Origin: Arthrobacter sp. YN
GTDB taxonomy: Bacteria > Actinomycetota > Actinomycetes > Actinomycetales > Micrococcaceae
Direction: 5' to 3'
Length of the DNA: 64,000 bases
Assembly: GCF_002224285.1 (NCBI RefSeq)
Contig: NZ_CP022436.1
Coordinates: forward strand, 4,216,001 to 4,280,000
Positions 17,739 through 26,911 of the stretch are shown here, piece by piece. The notes under the pieces are model-generated. The model was not told where the DNA came from, made no database searches, and saw only the letters and a program-made list of their open reading frames with translations. How positions within the stretch are numbered: the stretch's first letter is position 1; each line of letters starts with the position of its first letter. The position numbers and the translations under genes were made by a program.

Positions 17739-19468
17739 GCCGTCTCCTCCGCCGCGAGCTGGGAGGACACGATTTCCTTGTACGTGTCGGACGTCTCCAA
17801 CAGTTCCTCGTGCGTTCCGCACCCAACGATCCTGCCGTCGTCGAGCACCAGGATCTGGTCCGCGTCGGCGATGCTGGAGACCCGCTGGGCGACGATCACC
17901 AGCGTGGCCCCGTTGGTGTGGCGTTTGAGCGCCTGCCGGAGCCGGGCATCGGTGGCGGTGTCCAGGGAGGAGAAGGAATCGTCAAAGATGTAGAGCTCCG
18001 GCTGTTTTACCAGGGCGCGGGCGATCGCGAGCCTCTGCCGCTGCCCGCCGGAGACGTTGGTGCCGCCCTGCGAGATGGCAGCATCCAGGCCGCCTTCCAT
18101 GTCCTCCACAAAGTCCCGGGCCTGGGCAACGGAGAGCGCTTGCCACAGCTCTTCCTCTGTGGCATCGGGCTTGCCGTACTGAAGGTTGCTGCGGACCGTC
18201 CCGGAGAACAGATACGGCCTCTGCGGTACCAAGCCGATGTGCCCCCACAGCAGGTCCGGGTGCAGCTCGCGGACGTCCACGCCGTCCATGCGCACGGACC
18301 CGCTGGTGGCGTCGAAGAGACGTGGCATCAGGTTCACCAACGTGGTTTTCCCAGCACCCGTGCTGCCGATGATCGCTGTTGTCTGGCCGGCCAAGGCTGT
18401 GAACGTGACCCCGCCCAGCACCGGCTGCTCCGCCCCCGGGTAGGCGAATCCGACGTCGCGCATTTCCAGTTCGCCGCGGCGGATGCCGCCGGTGACAGGG
18501 TTCGACGGCGGTTGGACACTTGAGTCGGTCTCCAGCACCTCGCCGATCCGGTCGGCGGAGACGGACGCACGCGGGATCATCACAGCCATGAAGGTGGCCA
18601 TCATGACCGACATGAGGATCTGCATCAGGTAGCTCAGGAACGCGATCAGGGTGCCCACCTGCATGGACCCGTCCTCGATCCGGAACGAGCCGAACCAGAT
18701 CACCGCCACGGACGAAACATTCATGACCAACATGACCACAGGGAACATGAGTGCCATCAAACGTCCGGCCCGGAGCGCTACGTCAGTGACGTCGTCGTTC
18801 GCTTTAGCGAATCTGGCGGCCTCCAGGTCCTCGCGGACGAACGCCCGCACCACGCGAATGCCGGTGAGCTGCTCGCGGAGGACACGGTTCACGGCGTCGA
18901 TCCGGACCTGCATTTTGCGGAACAACGGCACCATCCGGGTCACAATCAACCCAACAGCCACCAGCAGCACCGGAACGCACACCGCGATCAGCCACGACAA
19001 CTGGGCGTCCTGCCGCACAGCCATGATCACACCGCCAATGCTCAACATGGGAGCCGCGACCATGAGCGTGCAGGACATGAGCACCAGTTGCTGCACCTGT
19101 TGGACGTCGTTGGTGGACCGCGTGATCAGCGACGGCGCCCCGAACCTGGTGACCTCCTGCTCGGAGAACTCCCCCACCCTGCTGAAAACCGCGTCGCGGA
19201 GGTCACGGCCCATCCCCATGGCAGCCTTCGCGCCGAAGTAGACCGCAACCACGGCACACGCGATCTGCAGGAGGGTGATCAACAGCATCAGCCCGCCCAT
19301 GCGCAGGATGTAGTCGGTATCCCCGGTGGCGACCCCGTTATCGATGATGTCTGCGTTCAGCGTCGGAAGGTACAGGGATGCGATGGACTGGGCCAGTTGG
19401 AAGACGACGACGGCGATCAGCAACCGCTGATGCGGCCGCAGGAAGCGAACAAGTACCTTCCACAGCAT
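17735..19468 (-). CDS. ABC exporter half-transporter, subunit 1 (degenerate ATP site)
   Basis: A 577-residue half-exporter: six membrane helices then an ATPase with Walker A GSTGAGKTT and signature VSGGQRQRLAIARA. After Walker B the usual catalytic Glu is Asp (YIFDDSFSSLD), the hallmark of the partner that carries the non-hydrolytic site in heterodimeric exporters such as TM287/288 or LmrCD. It is coupled to the second subunit by an ATGA overlap. Substrate is unknown; drug, lipid or peptide efflux are all possible. Confidence 0.93.
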   Translation of the reverse strand: MLWKVLVRFLRPHQRLLIAVVVFQLAQSIASLYLPTLNADIIDNGVATGDTDYILRMGGLMLLITLLQIACAVVAVYFGAKAAMGMGRDLRDAVFSRVGEFSEQEVTRFGAPSLITRSTNDVQQVQQLVLMSCTLMVAAPMLSIGGVIMAVRQDAQLSWLIAVCVPVLLVAVGLIVTRMVPLFRKMQVRIDAVNRVLREQLTGIRVVRAFVREDLEAARFAKANDDVTDVALRAGRLMALMFPVVMLVMNVSSVAVIWFGSFRIEDGSMQVGTLIAFLSYLMQILMSVMMATFMAVMIPRASVSADRIGEVLETDSSVQPPSNPVTGGIRRGELEMRDVGFAYPGAEQPVLGGVTFTALAGQTTAIIGSTGAGKTTLVNLMPRLFDATSGSVRMDGVDVRELHPDLLWGHIGLVPQRPYLFSGTVRSNLQYGKPDATEEELWQALSVAQARDFVEDMEGGLDAAISQGGTNVSGGQRQRLAIARALVKQPELYIFDDSFSSLDTATDARLRQALKRHTNGATLVIVAQRVSSIADADQILVLDDGRIVGCGTHEELLETSDTYKEIVSSQLAAEETA

Positions 19469-19623
19469 GGGATCTCCGAGCCAGGCGATGTGAACCGAAG
19501 GCCAGTTTACGTCTGGTTGCTGCGGGCAACTAGAGAAATAGCGCTAAAGTTACCGCTGGTATTGCACCACGTGGGGTTGGCAAACCATGAGCCGGCCAGC
19601 GGACTATTTTGGGGGTATGGCAT

Positions 19624-20109
19624 ATGAAGAAGACCGCAGCATTGGCGCTGGCATTGGTGATCGGCGCAGCGCTGGCAGGATGCTCCGGCGGTTCGTCGGA
19701 AGCCACGCAGGCCAAACCCTCTGAAACCGCGGCCTCCAGCCCTGCAACGAACCTCACCACCGTTCCGGACATCGCAGGGAAGCCATTCGCCGATGCCAAA
19801 GCTGCTTTGGCATCGGCTGGGCTGACCATCTCGATCGTGGGACCTGATGGAACTCCTTGGACCACGCTCGAGCCGGGTCAGCAAGTAGCAGCCGTATCGA
19901 CGGACCCTTCAGCAGGCTCCGAGACGGACGCCAAGACGGTCAAAATGGTTGTCGATACGACTGAAGTGGATCAGCAGATCATGAACGACGCCATCGCTGC
20001 AGCTGAGGGTGCCGTGGACTCCGCCAATACTGCGGCCTCGGAAGCAGCCGCTGCGGCTGAAGCGGCTGCCGCTGCGGCCGCTTCAGCCGCAGCGAACTCC
20101 GGGAAGTAA
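19624..20109 (+). CDS. PASTA-domain lipoprotein with Ala-rich coiled-coil tail
   Basis: A 161-residue lipoprotein: signal peptide with lipobox LAGC (Cys21), a Ser/Thr/Ala linker, one PASTA-like repeat (TVPDIAGKPFADAKAALASAG ... EPGQQVAAVSTDPSAGS) and a C-terminal helix of about 45 residues rich in Ala/Glu that looks like a coiled coil. PASTA modules bind peptidoglycan fragments in kinases and PBPs; a lone one on a lipoprotein suggests a cell-wall-contacting role. Codon bias is normal for the region. Confidence 0.82.
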   Translation: MKKTAALALALVIGAALAGCSGGSSEATQAKPSETAASSPATNLTTVPDIAGKPFADAKAALASAGLTISIVGPDGTPWTTLEPGQQVAAVSTDPSAGSETDAKTVKMVVDTTEVDQQIMNDAIAAAEGAVDSANTAASEAAAAAEAAAAAAASAAANSGK

Positions 20110-20136
20110 CCTGCCTGACGGGGTCGTCGTCGTTTC

Positions 20137-20814
20137 TTAGTCGTTCGCCAGCTGCAGCTTTGCCGCAGCACCGAGCTTGCCCGCGTAAAGGAGCGCGGCG
20201 TCGCTGAGTTCATTCTCGGCAACACGGCGCGTGCCCTCTACGTCTGCATTGAGGACGGTGGGCGCGAAGCGAACGTGCGTGGCATCCTCAATGCCCACAA
20301 AGCTCAGCCAATCGGCAAAGTAGGTGCTGCCGAAATCGGAGCCGAAAGCCGGCGAAACCCCGGGAGAATAGACCCCGCTGGTGTGGATGGCCAGCGCGTG
20401 CTTGCCCTCCATGAGGCCGGTGTAGCCCGTTTCGGCGTCGAACCCGAAGCTCCACCCGGGCTGGGTGACGATGTCGATCCATTGCTTCAAGGCGTAGGGC
20501 ACACCGGAGTTCCACAACGGAATATTGAAGACGTACGCATCGGCCGAGGCGAACTGCTCAAATACGGCCCGGGCTGATTCCCACGCCGCAATTTGATCCG
20601 GAGTCTGGTCCTGGCCGGTGAAGACAGCCATCTTTGCGGCCGCAGCTGTCCGTCCGAAAGCCGGCAACGCGCCGTCGTCGAACAGGTTCAGGGTTTCCAG
20701 CTCGAACGTCTCCGAAGCCGCAGCCTGAACAGAGTCAATGAAATGGCGGGCCAACCGCAGCGAATCGCTGGTGGCGTAGCGGGGTGAGGCGTTGATGTGG
20801 AGGATGGAGGGCAT
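20137..20814 (-). CDS. azoR: FMN-dependent NADH-azoreductase
   Basis: A 225-residue flavodoxin-fold quinone/azo reductase. The FMN phosphate loop is INASPRYATSDSLRLA at the N-terminus, and AYVFNIPLWNSGVPYALKQWID is the AzoR-type isoalloxazine-binding segment. It reduces quinones, azo or nitro compounds with NAD(P)H. ATG 20814 follows GAAAGGAAAAGC; 16 extra upstream codons are rejected. It is divergent from an HxlR regulator, the usual arrangement for quinone/diamide-inducible reductases. Confidence 0.9.
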   Translation of the reverse strand: MPSILHINASPRYATSDSLRLARHFIDSVQAAASETFELETLNLFDDGALPAFGRTAAAAKMAVFTGQDQTPDQIAAWESARAVFEQFASADAYVFNIPLWNSGVPYALKQWIDIVTQPGWSFGFDAETGYTGLMEGKHALAIHTSGVYSPGVSPAFGSDFGSTYFADWLSFVGIEDATHVRFAPTVLNADVEGTRRVAENELSDAALLYAGKLGAAAKLQLAND

Positions 20815-20898
20815 GCTTTTCCTTTCAGGCAGGGGACCCTTTGGCCCCTCATCGATCCTCACCCGGGCGCTTCACGCAGCGTAAGAACGCACTTTATT

Positions 20899-20911
20899 GT
20901 GCCCAGGGCAC
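20899..20911. promoter_or_regulatory. Perfect palindrome between azoR and hxlR-type gene
   Basis: GTGCCC-A-GGGCAC, perfect 6-bp arms, lies in the 123-bp divergent intergenic region. It is a candidate HxlR operator. Confidence 0.4.
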
Positions 20912-20937
20912 CTCCACGTTCCTGCAATGATGAGGTC

Positions 20938-21354
20938 ATGACACTCACGGCTGAACAGAACCGTCGGAAAGCGCAACACCACTACAACGCTTCCTTGGAA
21001 CTCTGCCCGGCACGCCAATTGCTTGAGGCGATCAGCAGCAAATGGGTGACACTTGTCTTGCTCGCCTTGGAAGAAGGGCCGCAGCGCCACAGTGAGCTGC
21101 GCCGAATGATTCCGGGCGCAAGCCAGAAAATGCTCACGTCCACACTCCGTTCCCTGGAGCGTGACGGCCTGATTGACCGGGAGGTCACCGCGTCGGTTCC
21201 GGTCCGGACGGACTATGAGCTCACTGCACGCGGCCGGTCGCTCCTCCCGATCATCTTCGACATGAAGGAGTGGGCGGAGGACAACATGGACGCCGTGGCG
21301 GCGGCGCGTCAACACCACGACAGGGCCCGTGCCGGCGCACCAACAGAACAGTAG
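20938..21354 (+). CDS. HxlR family transcriptional regulator
   Basis: A 138-residue winged-helix protein of the HxlR/YodB type: the N-terminal Cys in LELCPARQLLEAISSKW (the redox-active position in YodB-like regulators), GPQRHSELRRMIPGASQKML as the recognition helix region, and the wing in DREVTASVPVRTDYELT. It is divergent from the azoreductase, so it probably represses it and is relieved by quinones or thiol stress. Confidence 0.9.
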   Translation: MTLTAEQNRRKAQHHYNASLELCPARQLLEAISSKWVTLVLLALEEGPQRHSELRRMIPGASQKMLTSTLRSLERDGLIDREVTASVPVRTDYELTARGRSLLPIIFDMKEWAEDNMDAVAAARQHHDRARAGAPTEQ

Positions 21355-21394
21355 GCTGGAAACGTTCGTGTTGAACCGCATCGAAGGGACTTGA

Positions 21395-22234
<840 letters not shown>

Positions 22235-22240
22235 CCCTGG

Positions 22241-22305
22241 GGAGTTTGTGTACAGCAGATGACCTAAAGGAGCACTCTTAAGGGCGTTAGCTGTACACAA
22301 ACTCC
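22241..22305. terminator. Long-armed inverted repeat between convergent genes
   Basis: 16-bp perfect arms (22241-22256, GGAGTTTGTGTACAGC, with 22290-22305) flank a 33-nt loop and touch the stop codon of the CYTH-CHAD gene. There is no T-run; termination or mRNA protection are both possible. Confidence 0.5.
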
Positions 22306-23828
22306 TACTTCTGGAGCCGGAGCTTCAGCGCCTTCTGGCTGTGACCCAGATATTCCTCTTCCGTGGCGTCGGCGGCACTGCGTTCCATGGCGTGCAGCAC
22401 GCCATACGTGAAGCCACCGTTACCCACGTCCGGCGCGGAGCCAAGCTTCAGCAGCTCCGCGCGGGCCACCACGCTGTCCTGGTGGTCACCGAGTATCGAT
22501 TGGATTTTGTGGGCTGCATCCCCCAGCTTCACGGCCCGCTTGCCGTGGACACTCTCAACGGCCGCGGCGGCAAACCGCAGCTTCTTGGCGGCCTTCCGGA
22601 CTTCGTGAAACGCTGTGTCACGTTGGGGCCCGACGGCGGTAGCCACCGCTGCGTCATGGCGTTTGCCGAGGTGTTTGGCTGCTTTGTTGACGAGCTTCGC
22701 CGTGGTGTTCCGGGCCGTCGCCTCCCCTTGCGGCGTTACCGGTGGGGCGTCGACGAAGGCCTCAAGTGCGTCCAACAGCCGGAAGTACCGGGGGCTGTTC
22801 AGCCGGTTCTTGACGGCTCCCATGGCGGTGTCCGCCCTGACAGTCATGCGCTGGTCCAGCTCAACCTGCAGCGGGCCCAGGACGAGGTTGGACGGCAGCT
22901 CATCAAGGTGCTTCCTCAAGCGTGCGTGCAGTACTTCCGCGTCACGGTACCGGCCCAAGGTCTTGGCCAACGATTTCAGCTCGCGCTCAAGTTCCTTCAC
23001 CGGGGCAGGCTCAAAAAGCTTGCGGTATGAGTGCAATACCGATCGGACACGGCGGATCACTGACCGCATTTGGTGGACTGAGTCATCCCGACCCAACCTC
23101 ACATGGGCGTCCTGAAGCAGGAGATCGGCCCCTTGGTCCTGGAGATAGGTGAGTACCGGGGCAATTGCTGCGCCCTTGTCGTAGGACTGCTTGCGGCCGT
23201 TTCCTGTGGGATCCGGCCATAAATCACCTACGGCAGTAGCCAGCTTGGAGGTTCGGTCGCTGGGCTTCGCTCCTGCGTCTGAGAGTTGTCCGACGAGGCT
23301 TTCCAGGAGGGCATCGTCCGTGCCGTCCTGCGCGGCCAACTCGACTTCCCACTCCCGCCACTCCGACCCGCGGGGCTCGCCAAGGGATACCTGGGCGCGC
23401 ACGTAGTCGTCAACGAAGTCGGCCAAGCGTTCGCCGCCATGTCCGTACAGCGAGTAGCTGGTGCGTTCTGTGGTGAGGGTGGCCACTGCGGCCACTGCAT
23501 GGCCTCGCGTGTAAGCGAGCACGCGGTCCATGAGTTCCACCGGAACCGTTTCTGCGGTGCCTAGCGGCGCGTGGATCTCCGTCCGCTTCCCGGGACTAAG
23601 GGGCAGTTTGAGGTGCCAGCCGGCGTCGGGCCCACCGGTGCGGCGCCGCAAGGTTATTCCGCGGGCAGCCAGGGCAAGGTGGCGAGTATCGAAGTAGATG
23701 GCCTCCAGGCTGTAATTTGCCGGTTTACCCACTGCCCCCACCCCATCGATGGTGTGCAGCTCGGGCAGCGGAGTGGACGCATCGGCATCGAACTTCCGCT
23801 CGGCCTCCACGGTGCTGGACGTTGCCAT
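22305..23828 (-). CDS. CYTH and CHAD domain protein
   Basis: A 507-residue fusion. Residues 1-200 are a CYTH (triphosphate tunnel) domain with the signature ExExK as EAERK near the N-terminus. Residues 220-500 are a CHAD helical domain rich in conserved His and Arg/Lys (VHQMRSVIRRVRSVLHSYRK, HEVRKAAKKLRFA). CHAD domains bind inorganic polyphosphate, so the protein is probably a polyphosphate-binding triphosphatase-like factor. Length and order are as usual for actinobacteria. Confidence 0.93.
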   Translation of the reverse strand: MATSSTVEAERKFDADASTPLPELHTIDGVGAVGKPANYSLEAIYFDTRHLALAARGITLRRRTGGPDAGWHLKLPLSPGKRTEIHAPLGTAETVPVELMDRVLAYTRGHAVAAVATLTTERTSYSLYGHGGERLADFVDDYVRAQVSLGEPRGSEWREWEVELAAQDGTDDALLESLVGQLSDAGAKPSDRTSKLATAVGDLWPDPTGNGRKQSYDKGAAIAPVLTYLQDQGADLLLQDAHVRLGRDDSVHQMRSVIRRVRSVLHSYRKLFEPAPVKELERELKSLAKTLGRYRDAEVLHARLRKHLDELPSNLVLGPLQVELDQRMTVRADTAMGAVKNRLNSPRYFRLLDALEAFVDAPPVTPQGEATARNTTAKLVNKAAKHLGKRHDAAVATAVGPQRDTAFHEVRKAAKKLRFAAAAVESVHGKRAVKLGDAAHKIQSILGDHQDSVVARAELLKLGSAPDVGNGGFTYGVLHAMERSAADATEEEYLGHSQKALKLRLQK

Positions 23829-23870
23829 GGCTGTCAGGACTCCCTCTGCCGTTGATCTTGCTTACGCCGA

Positions 23871-23899
23871 AGGGCCGGCCCGTAACGGTGGCCGGCCCT
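23871..23899 (-). terminator. GC-rich hairpin downstream of SRPBCC gene
   Basis: A 10-bp perfect stem (AGGGCCGGCC at 23871-23880 with 23890-23899) and 9-nt loop, with no clear T-run. It lies between two minus-strand genes. Confidence 0.5.
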
Positions 23900-23954
23900 C
23901 GTTGGAGCTATCTATTGGTGCTGTATCCAGTGTGAGCCAGTCCCGGGCATCGCG

Positions 23955-24449
23955 CTAGGGACGGGCTCCGAACGTCTGCCCCGTGTCATCCACATCGCCG
24001 CCGGATACCGTGCCTCGCCAGGCCCCGGATTCATGCCCCTGCGCCTCAATGAACTTCTTGAACTTGTCCAAGTCGGCACCCACGCGCAGTTCATCGACGT
24101 GCAATGCCGATCCCGCCTTTTCGGCGAGGGTTTCGGGCTCCCAATCGATCGCCACGGTCACGCGGGTGCGGGCCTCTGCGAGTGGTTCGAAGCTGACCGT
24201 GCCTGCATTGCGGGGTCCATCGACGCTTGCCCAACTCACAAGCGCGTCCGGGATCTGCTCAATGATCTGGGCGTTGTACTCGCGTTTCACGCCGCCCACG
24301 TTCGTAGCGAAATGGAGTGCTGTGTCATCGATCTGTTGCACCGACTCCACACCGTTCATGAACTCGGGGAAGGTCTCGAACTGCGTCCATTGGTTGTAGG
24401 CGACAGATACGGGGACATCCACATCGATTGACTTGTTGACCGTAGCCAT
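23955..24449 (-). CDS. SRPBCC (cyclase/dehydrase-like) protein
   Basis: A 164-residue SRPBCC-fold protein, a clear paralogue of the domain at 5118-5846: both have V-N-K-x-I-x-V-x-V-P-x-S near the start, QFE-x-FP-x-FM-x-GVE, and NAG near residue 85. This copy lacks the repeated tail. Function is unknown. It heads a group of small hydrophilic or membrane proteins (24564-25805) that look like envelope/stress genes. Confidence 0.85.
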   Translation of the reverse strand: MATVNKSIDVDVPVSVAYNQWTQFETFPEFMNGVESVQQIDDTALHFATNVGGVKREYNAQIIEQIPDALVSWASVDGPRNAGTVSFEPLAEARTRVTVAIDWEPETLAEKAGSALHVDELRVGADLDKFKKFIEAQGHESGAWRGTVSGGDVDDTGQTFGARP

Positions 24450-24563
24450 AAGGTTGCTCCTTCGATCGCGTCTCGGGTGCTCGCGCTGTACTGCTGGTGG
24501 CGCGCCAGCCAGCTGGCTGCTTAACCAGTGGCGCGCCTGTCTAAAGCGCGCCAGCCAAAGCTC

Positions 24564-24917
24564 TTAGCCGGCGTCGAAACTTTCTTCGTCATCGTCGTTG
24601 GGCGACTCTTCCTCGGGAAGGTCGTTGCCGCTGCCATCCGGCAAGCTGTCATCGTTGCCGTCCGGCACGGTGGACTGCTCGGCGTGGGCCTGCTCTTCGG
24701 TTCCTCCGAAGCGGCCGGCTCCAGGCTCGCCTGCGCTGTCTGAATCCTCCGGATCCAGATGGCTGAGGTTCGGCGCGCCGGTACCTTCTCCGAGGCCGGC
24801 CTCTTCGATGTCCTCTTCCACGCGGGGCTGTGCCTGGCCTCCGCCGGCTTCCTGCTCTGCCGTAGGAGTGCCGTAGCCTCCCACTTCCTCTTCCGGTGTG
24901 GCATTCTGCTTGTCCAT
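24564..24917 (-). CDS. Acidic, probably disordered protein
   Basis: A 117-residue protein dominated by Glu, Asp, Gly, Ser and Gln (EEDIEEAGLGEG; LPEEESPNDDDEES at the end) with no hydrophobic core, so it is probably intrinsically disordered. ATG 24917 follows AAAGGACAGGT. It lies 114 bp upstream of the SRPBCC gene on the same strand. No function is assigned. Confidence 0.7.
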   Translation of the reverse strand: MDKQNATPEEEVGGYGTPTAEQEAGGGQAQPRVEEDIEEAGLGEGTGAPNLSHLDPEDSDSAGEPGAGRFGGTEEQAHAEQSTVPDGNDDSLPDGSGNDLPEEESPNDDDEESFDAG

Positions 24918-25068
24918 GTGACCTGTCCTTTCCCTGAGCGGTGGAACGTGTTGATGGAACACTTCGAACCTATAAGGGTACTTAGTGCCATGTCCATGCC
25001 GAGACCAAAATAGTCAGCAATCTTAGCAATTTGTTGACAAACGTTGTATGGTGCGGCCTCGCGTCATG

Positions 25069-25272
25069 TCAGGACGGCTGCGGAACCTCACACCCGCCCT
25101 GAGGGTCCAGGCCCGTGTAATTCAGGGGGCCGGCGACGATATTCAGAGCTATGGTTGCAAACTGCGAGCACTGCGCAGGCGGGGCGCTGAAATAACCCCG
25201 CTGGCCGGCCGCAATTGCGCCGATGACGAGCCAAACTACAACGATCAGCCCGATGATTGAACCGATACGCAT
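25069..25272 (-). CDS. Small single-span membrane protein
   Basis: A 67-residue frame: M-R-I then a hydrophobic span (GSIIGLIVVVWLVIGAIAAG) and a soluble tail with two Cys (APPAQCSQF, PQGGC). ATG 25272 has GGGGAG just in front; a longer form from 25317 is possible but less likely. The GQRGYFSAPPAQC motif suggests a conserved actinobacterial small membrane protein of unknown role. Confidence 0.65.
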   Translation of the reverse strand: MRIGSIIGLIVVVWLVIGAIAAGQRGYFSAPPAQCSQFATIALNIVAGPLNYTGLDPQGGCEVPQPS

Positions 25273-25339
25273 TTTCTCCCCAACCGTGAAACTCTCGGGA
25301 ATTAGCGGGCGAACCACAGAGGAAGGTTCGCTAAAAGAA

Positions 25340-25377
25340 AGCGGCCACGGGCTGGATACTTCCAGCGCGTGGCCGCT
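25340..25377 (-). terminator. Hairpin terminator of the 25.4-25.8 kb operon
   Basis: The outer stem AGCGGCCACG pairs with 25368-25377, with an inner GCTGGA/TCCAGC stem. On the minus strand it is followed by TTTCTTTTAG, a typical intrinsic terminator. Confidence 0.85.
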
Positions 25378-25386
25378 CTGATCCGA

Positions 25387-25650
25387 TCAATCCGTGGGAT
25401 TGGTTTCGGTGGTCAGACCACGGTTGTCCGCGGTCCTTTCGTCCTTTTCTTCTGCCGGCCCGGGCGGGTTGGCTGACTCGCTGGGGCCAGCGTCGACGGC
25501 GTCGTCCGGACTTTCCGACGAGGCGTCACCTACAGGTTCCTGCCCGCTGGATTCAGGCATCCCCGGATCCCTGGGAATGGGATGACCGGGGGTGGTGGTT
25601 CCATCGCGAACCTGGGCAAAACCGGCAACTTCGCTTGGATCAGTTGTCAT
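25387..25650 (-). CDS. Hydrophilic acidic protein, unknown
   Basis: An 87-residue Pro/Glu/Asp/Ser-rich peptide beginning MTTDPSEVAGFAQVRDG. It contains no hydrophobic core, suggesting disorder. The ATG at 25650 overlaps the stop of the small membrane protein upstream (ATGA), so the two are co-translated. A terminator follows 10 bp after the stop. Confidence 0.6.
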   Translation of the reverse strand: MTTDPSEVAGFAQVRDGTTTPGHPIPRDPGMPESSGQEPVGDASSESPDDAVDAGPSESANPPGPAEEKDERTADNRGLTTETNPTD

Positions 25651-25805
25651 ACGCGCGACCGGCCACGGCCAAGAACCCAGCCCAGAAGGGCCAGCACCAA
25701 GAGGATGATTCCAACCCACAGCAGGAAGCTGAGGGCTTGGTTGAATCCGCCCACAAGGAGCAGGATGATCGCGATTACGCCGGCGATTATTAAAAGTGTG
25801 TTCAT
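25647..25805 (-). CDS. Small two-span membrane protein (DUF6131-like)
   Basis: A 52-residue frame with two hydrophobic spans (LLIIAGVIAIILLLVGGF; FLLWVGIILLVLALLGWVLG) and a basic end (RGRSRV). Length and layout resemble the DUF6131 group of tiny membrane proteins; that match is from memory of the pattern and tentative. It is coupled to the next gene by an ATGA overlap. Confidence 0.6.
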   Translation of the reverse strand: MNTLLIIAGVIAIILLLVGGFNQALSFLLWVGIILLVLALLGWVLGRGRSRV

Positions 25806-26033
25806 TGAGCTACGCATCCCTTCAATAAATTTTGTCTATTCAGGAAGGCGTCCGCTGGTACCCCGTTAAGGGGCGCCACCCATGCCAACGGGCACCGATC
25901 GAAGAAATAATTCTCCATATCGCTTTAGTACCCCCGGAATCGGGTTCAAACGAAACCATTACTCCAAGGAAGCACGTCCACAGCATCATGATAGGCGCGC
26001 TTTGAGTTACGGCGAAGTATTTTGACAGGAAAC

Positions 26034-26798
26034 TTAGTAGCCCTTGGCGGAGAACGCTCCCAGAGCCCTGCTGATCTCACGGGCCGTGCCGGTGGCCGCC
26101 TCACCATATTCCTGGTATTTGGCCGGGACAATCCTGCTTGAGGGCCCCGAGATGGAGATGGATCCGGCCGCCACACCGCCGGGCCCCAGCAGCGGCACGC
26201 CGATAGAAGTGATACCCGTACTGAGGCCTTGTTCGTTGATGGAGTACCCGCGGGCACGTGTGTCCACAATCATCGAGCGAAGCTGCGCGGGATCCACCAC
26301 GGTCTGCGGCGTCAACGCTTCCAGCGGGCCAGCCAGGTAATCGTCAACGAAGGCCTCGTCAGCAGCGGATAAGTAAGCCATTCCCGTGGAGGAGGCGTGC
26401 ATCGGCAGGCGCGAACCCAGCGGCAGGAAAGCCCTCAGGACGTGCGGAGTGTCGAGCCGCTCGATGATGAGCATGTAGCCGCGGTCCGGGACCGCCAAGT
26501 GAACCGTTTCCGTCGTGTCCAGTTGCAGCGCGTTCAAGGGGCCCATTGCGGCGTCACGGATCACTGATCCGCTGCTGCCACGGCTTGCCACAGCGAAGGC
26601 GTGGTTGGTCAAGACCCACTTACTGGCCTGGACTTCGGATTGTGCCACCCAGCCCAGTTCGGCCAGCGTCCTGAGCATGCGGAGCACGGTGGCCTTGGGC
26701 ACGTCCACCTCCCGGCTGAGCTCGGACAAACCTGCGGGCTGGTTGTCCGAGACTGCTTCCAGCACCCTGATGGCCGTAACGACGCTTTGCGTGCTCAT
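26034..26798 (-). CDS. IclR family transcriptional regulator
   Basis: A 254-residue regulator: N-terminal winged HTH (VVTAIRVLEAVSDNQPAGLS, DVPKATVLRMLRTLAELGWV) and an IclR effector domain (SSTGMAYLSAADEAFVDDYL; RARGYSINEQGLSTGITSIG, GPSSRI). It is divergent from the matC/CoA-transferase/crotonase operon, which it probably controls. A palindromic site with a repeated half lies in the intergenic region. Confidence 0.93.
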   Translation of the reverse strand: MSTQSVVTAIRVLEAVSDNQPAGLSELSREVDVPKATVLRMLRTLAELGWVAQSEVQASKWVLTNHAFAVASRGSSGSVIRDAAMGPLNALQLDTTETVHLAVPDRGYMLIIERLDTPHVLRAFLPLGSRLPMHASSTGMAYLSAADEAFVDDYLAGPLEALTPQTVVDPAQLRSMIVDTRARGYSINEQGLSTGITSIGVPLLGPGGVAAGSISISGPSSRIVPAKYQEYGEAATGTAREISRALGAFSAKGY

Positions 26799-26857
26799 GC
26801 AACCCTCCCGCTTGACCGACTAAGTCCAGTGCCCTACATTACAGGCGACTTCCCAAA

Positions 26858-26888
26858 ATGAACCGATGGTTCATCCAGTGAACCGATG
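26858..26888. promoter_or_regulatory. IclR operator candidate
   Basis: ATGAACC-GAT-GGTTCAT (perfect 7-bp arms, 26858-26874) plus a second direct copy of TGAACCGATG at 26879-26888, 20 bp from the first. It lies between the IclR gene and matC, and partly overlaps the expected matC promoter. Confidence 0.65.
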
Positions 26889-26911
26889 TAGTTTGATTGG
26901 AGAACGGGCTT

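Noticed and set aside
25860..25905. CCCCGTTAAGGGG near 25.87 kb as an array repeat
   Set aside because: Symmetric but without the GATC centre or the CGGRC right end; it is outside the array and probably unrelated.
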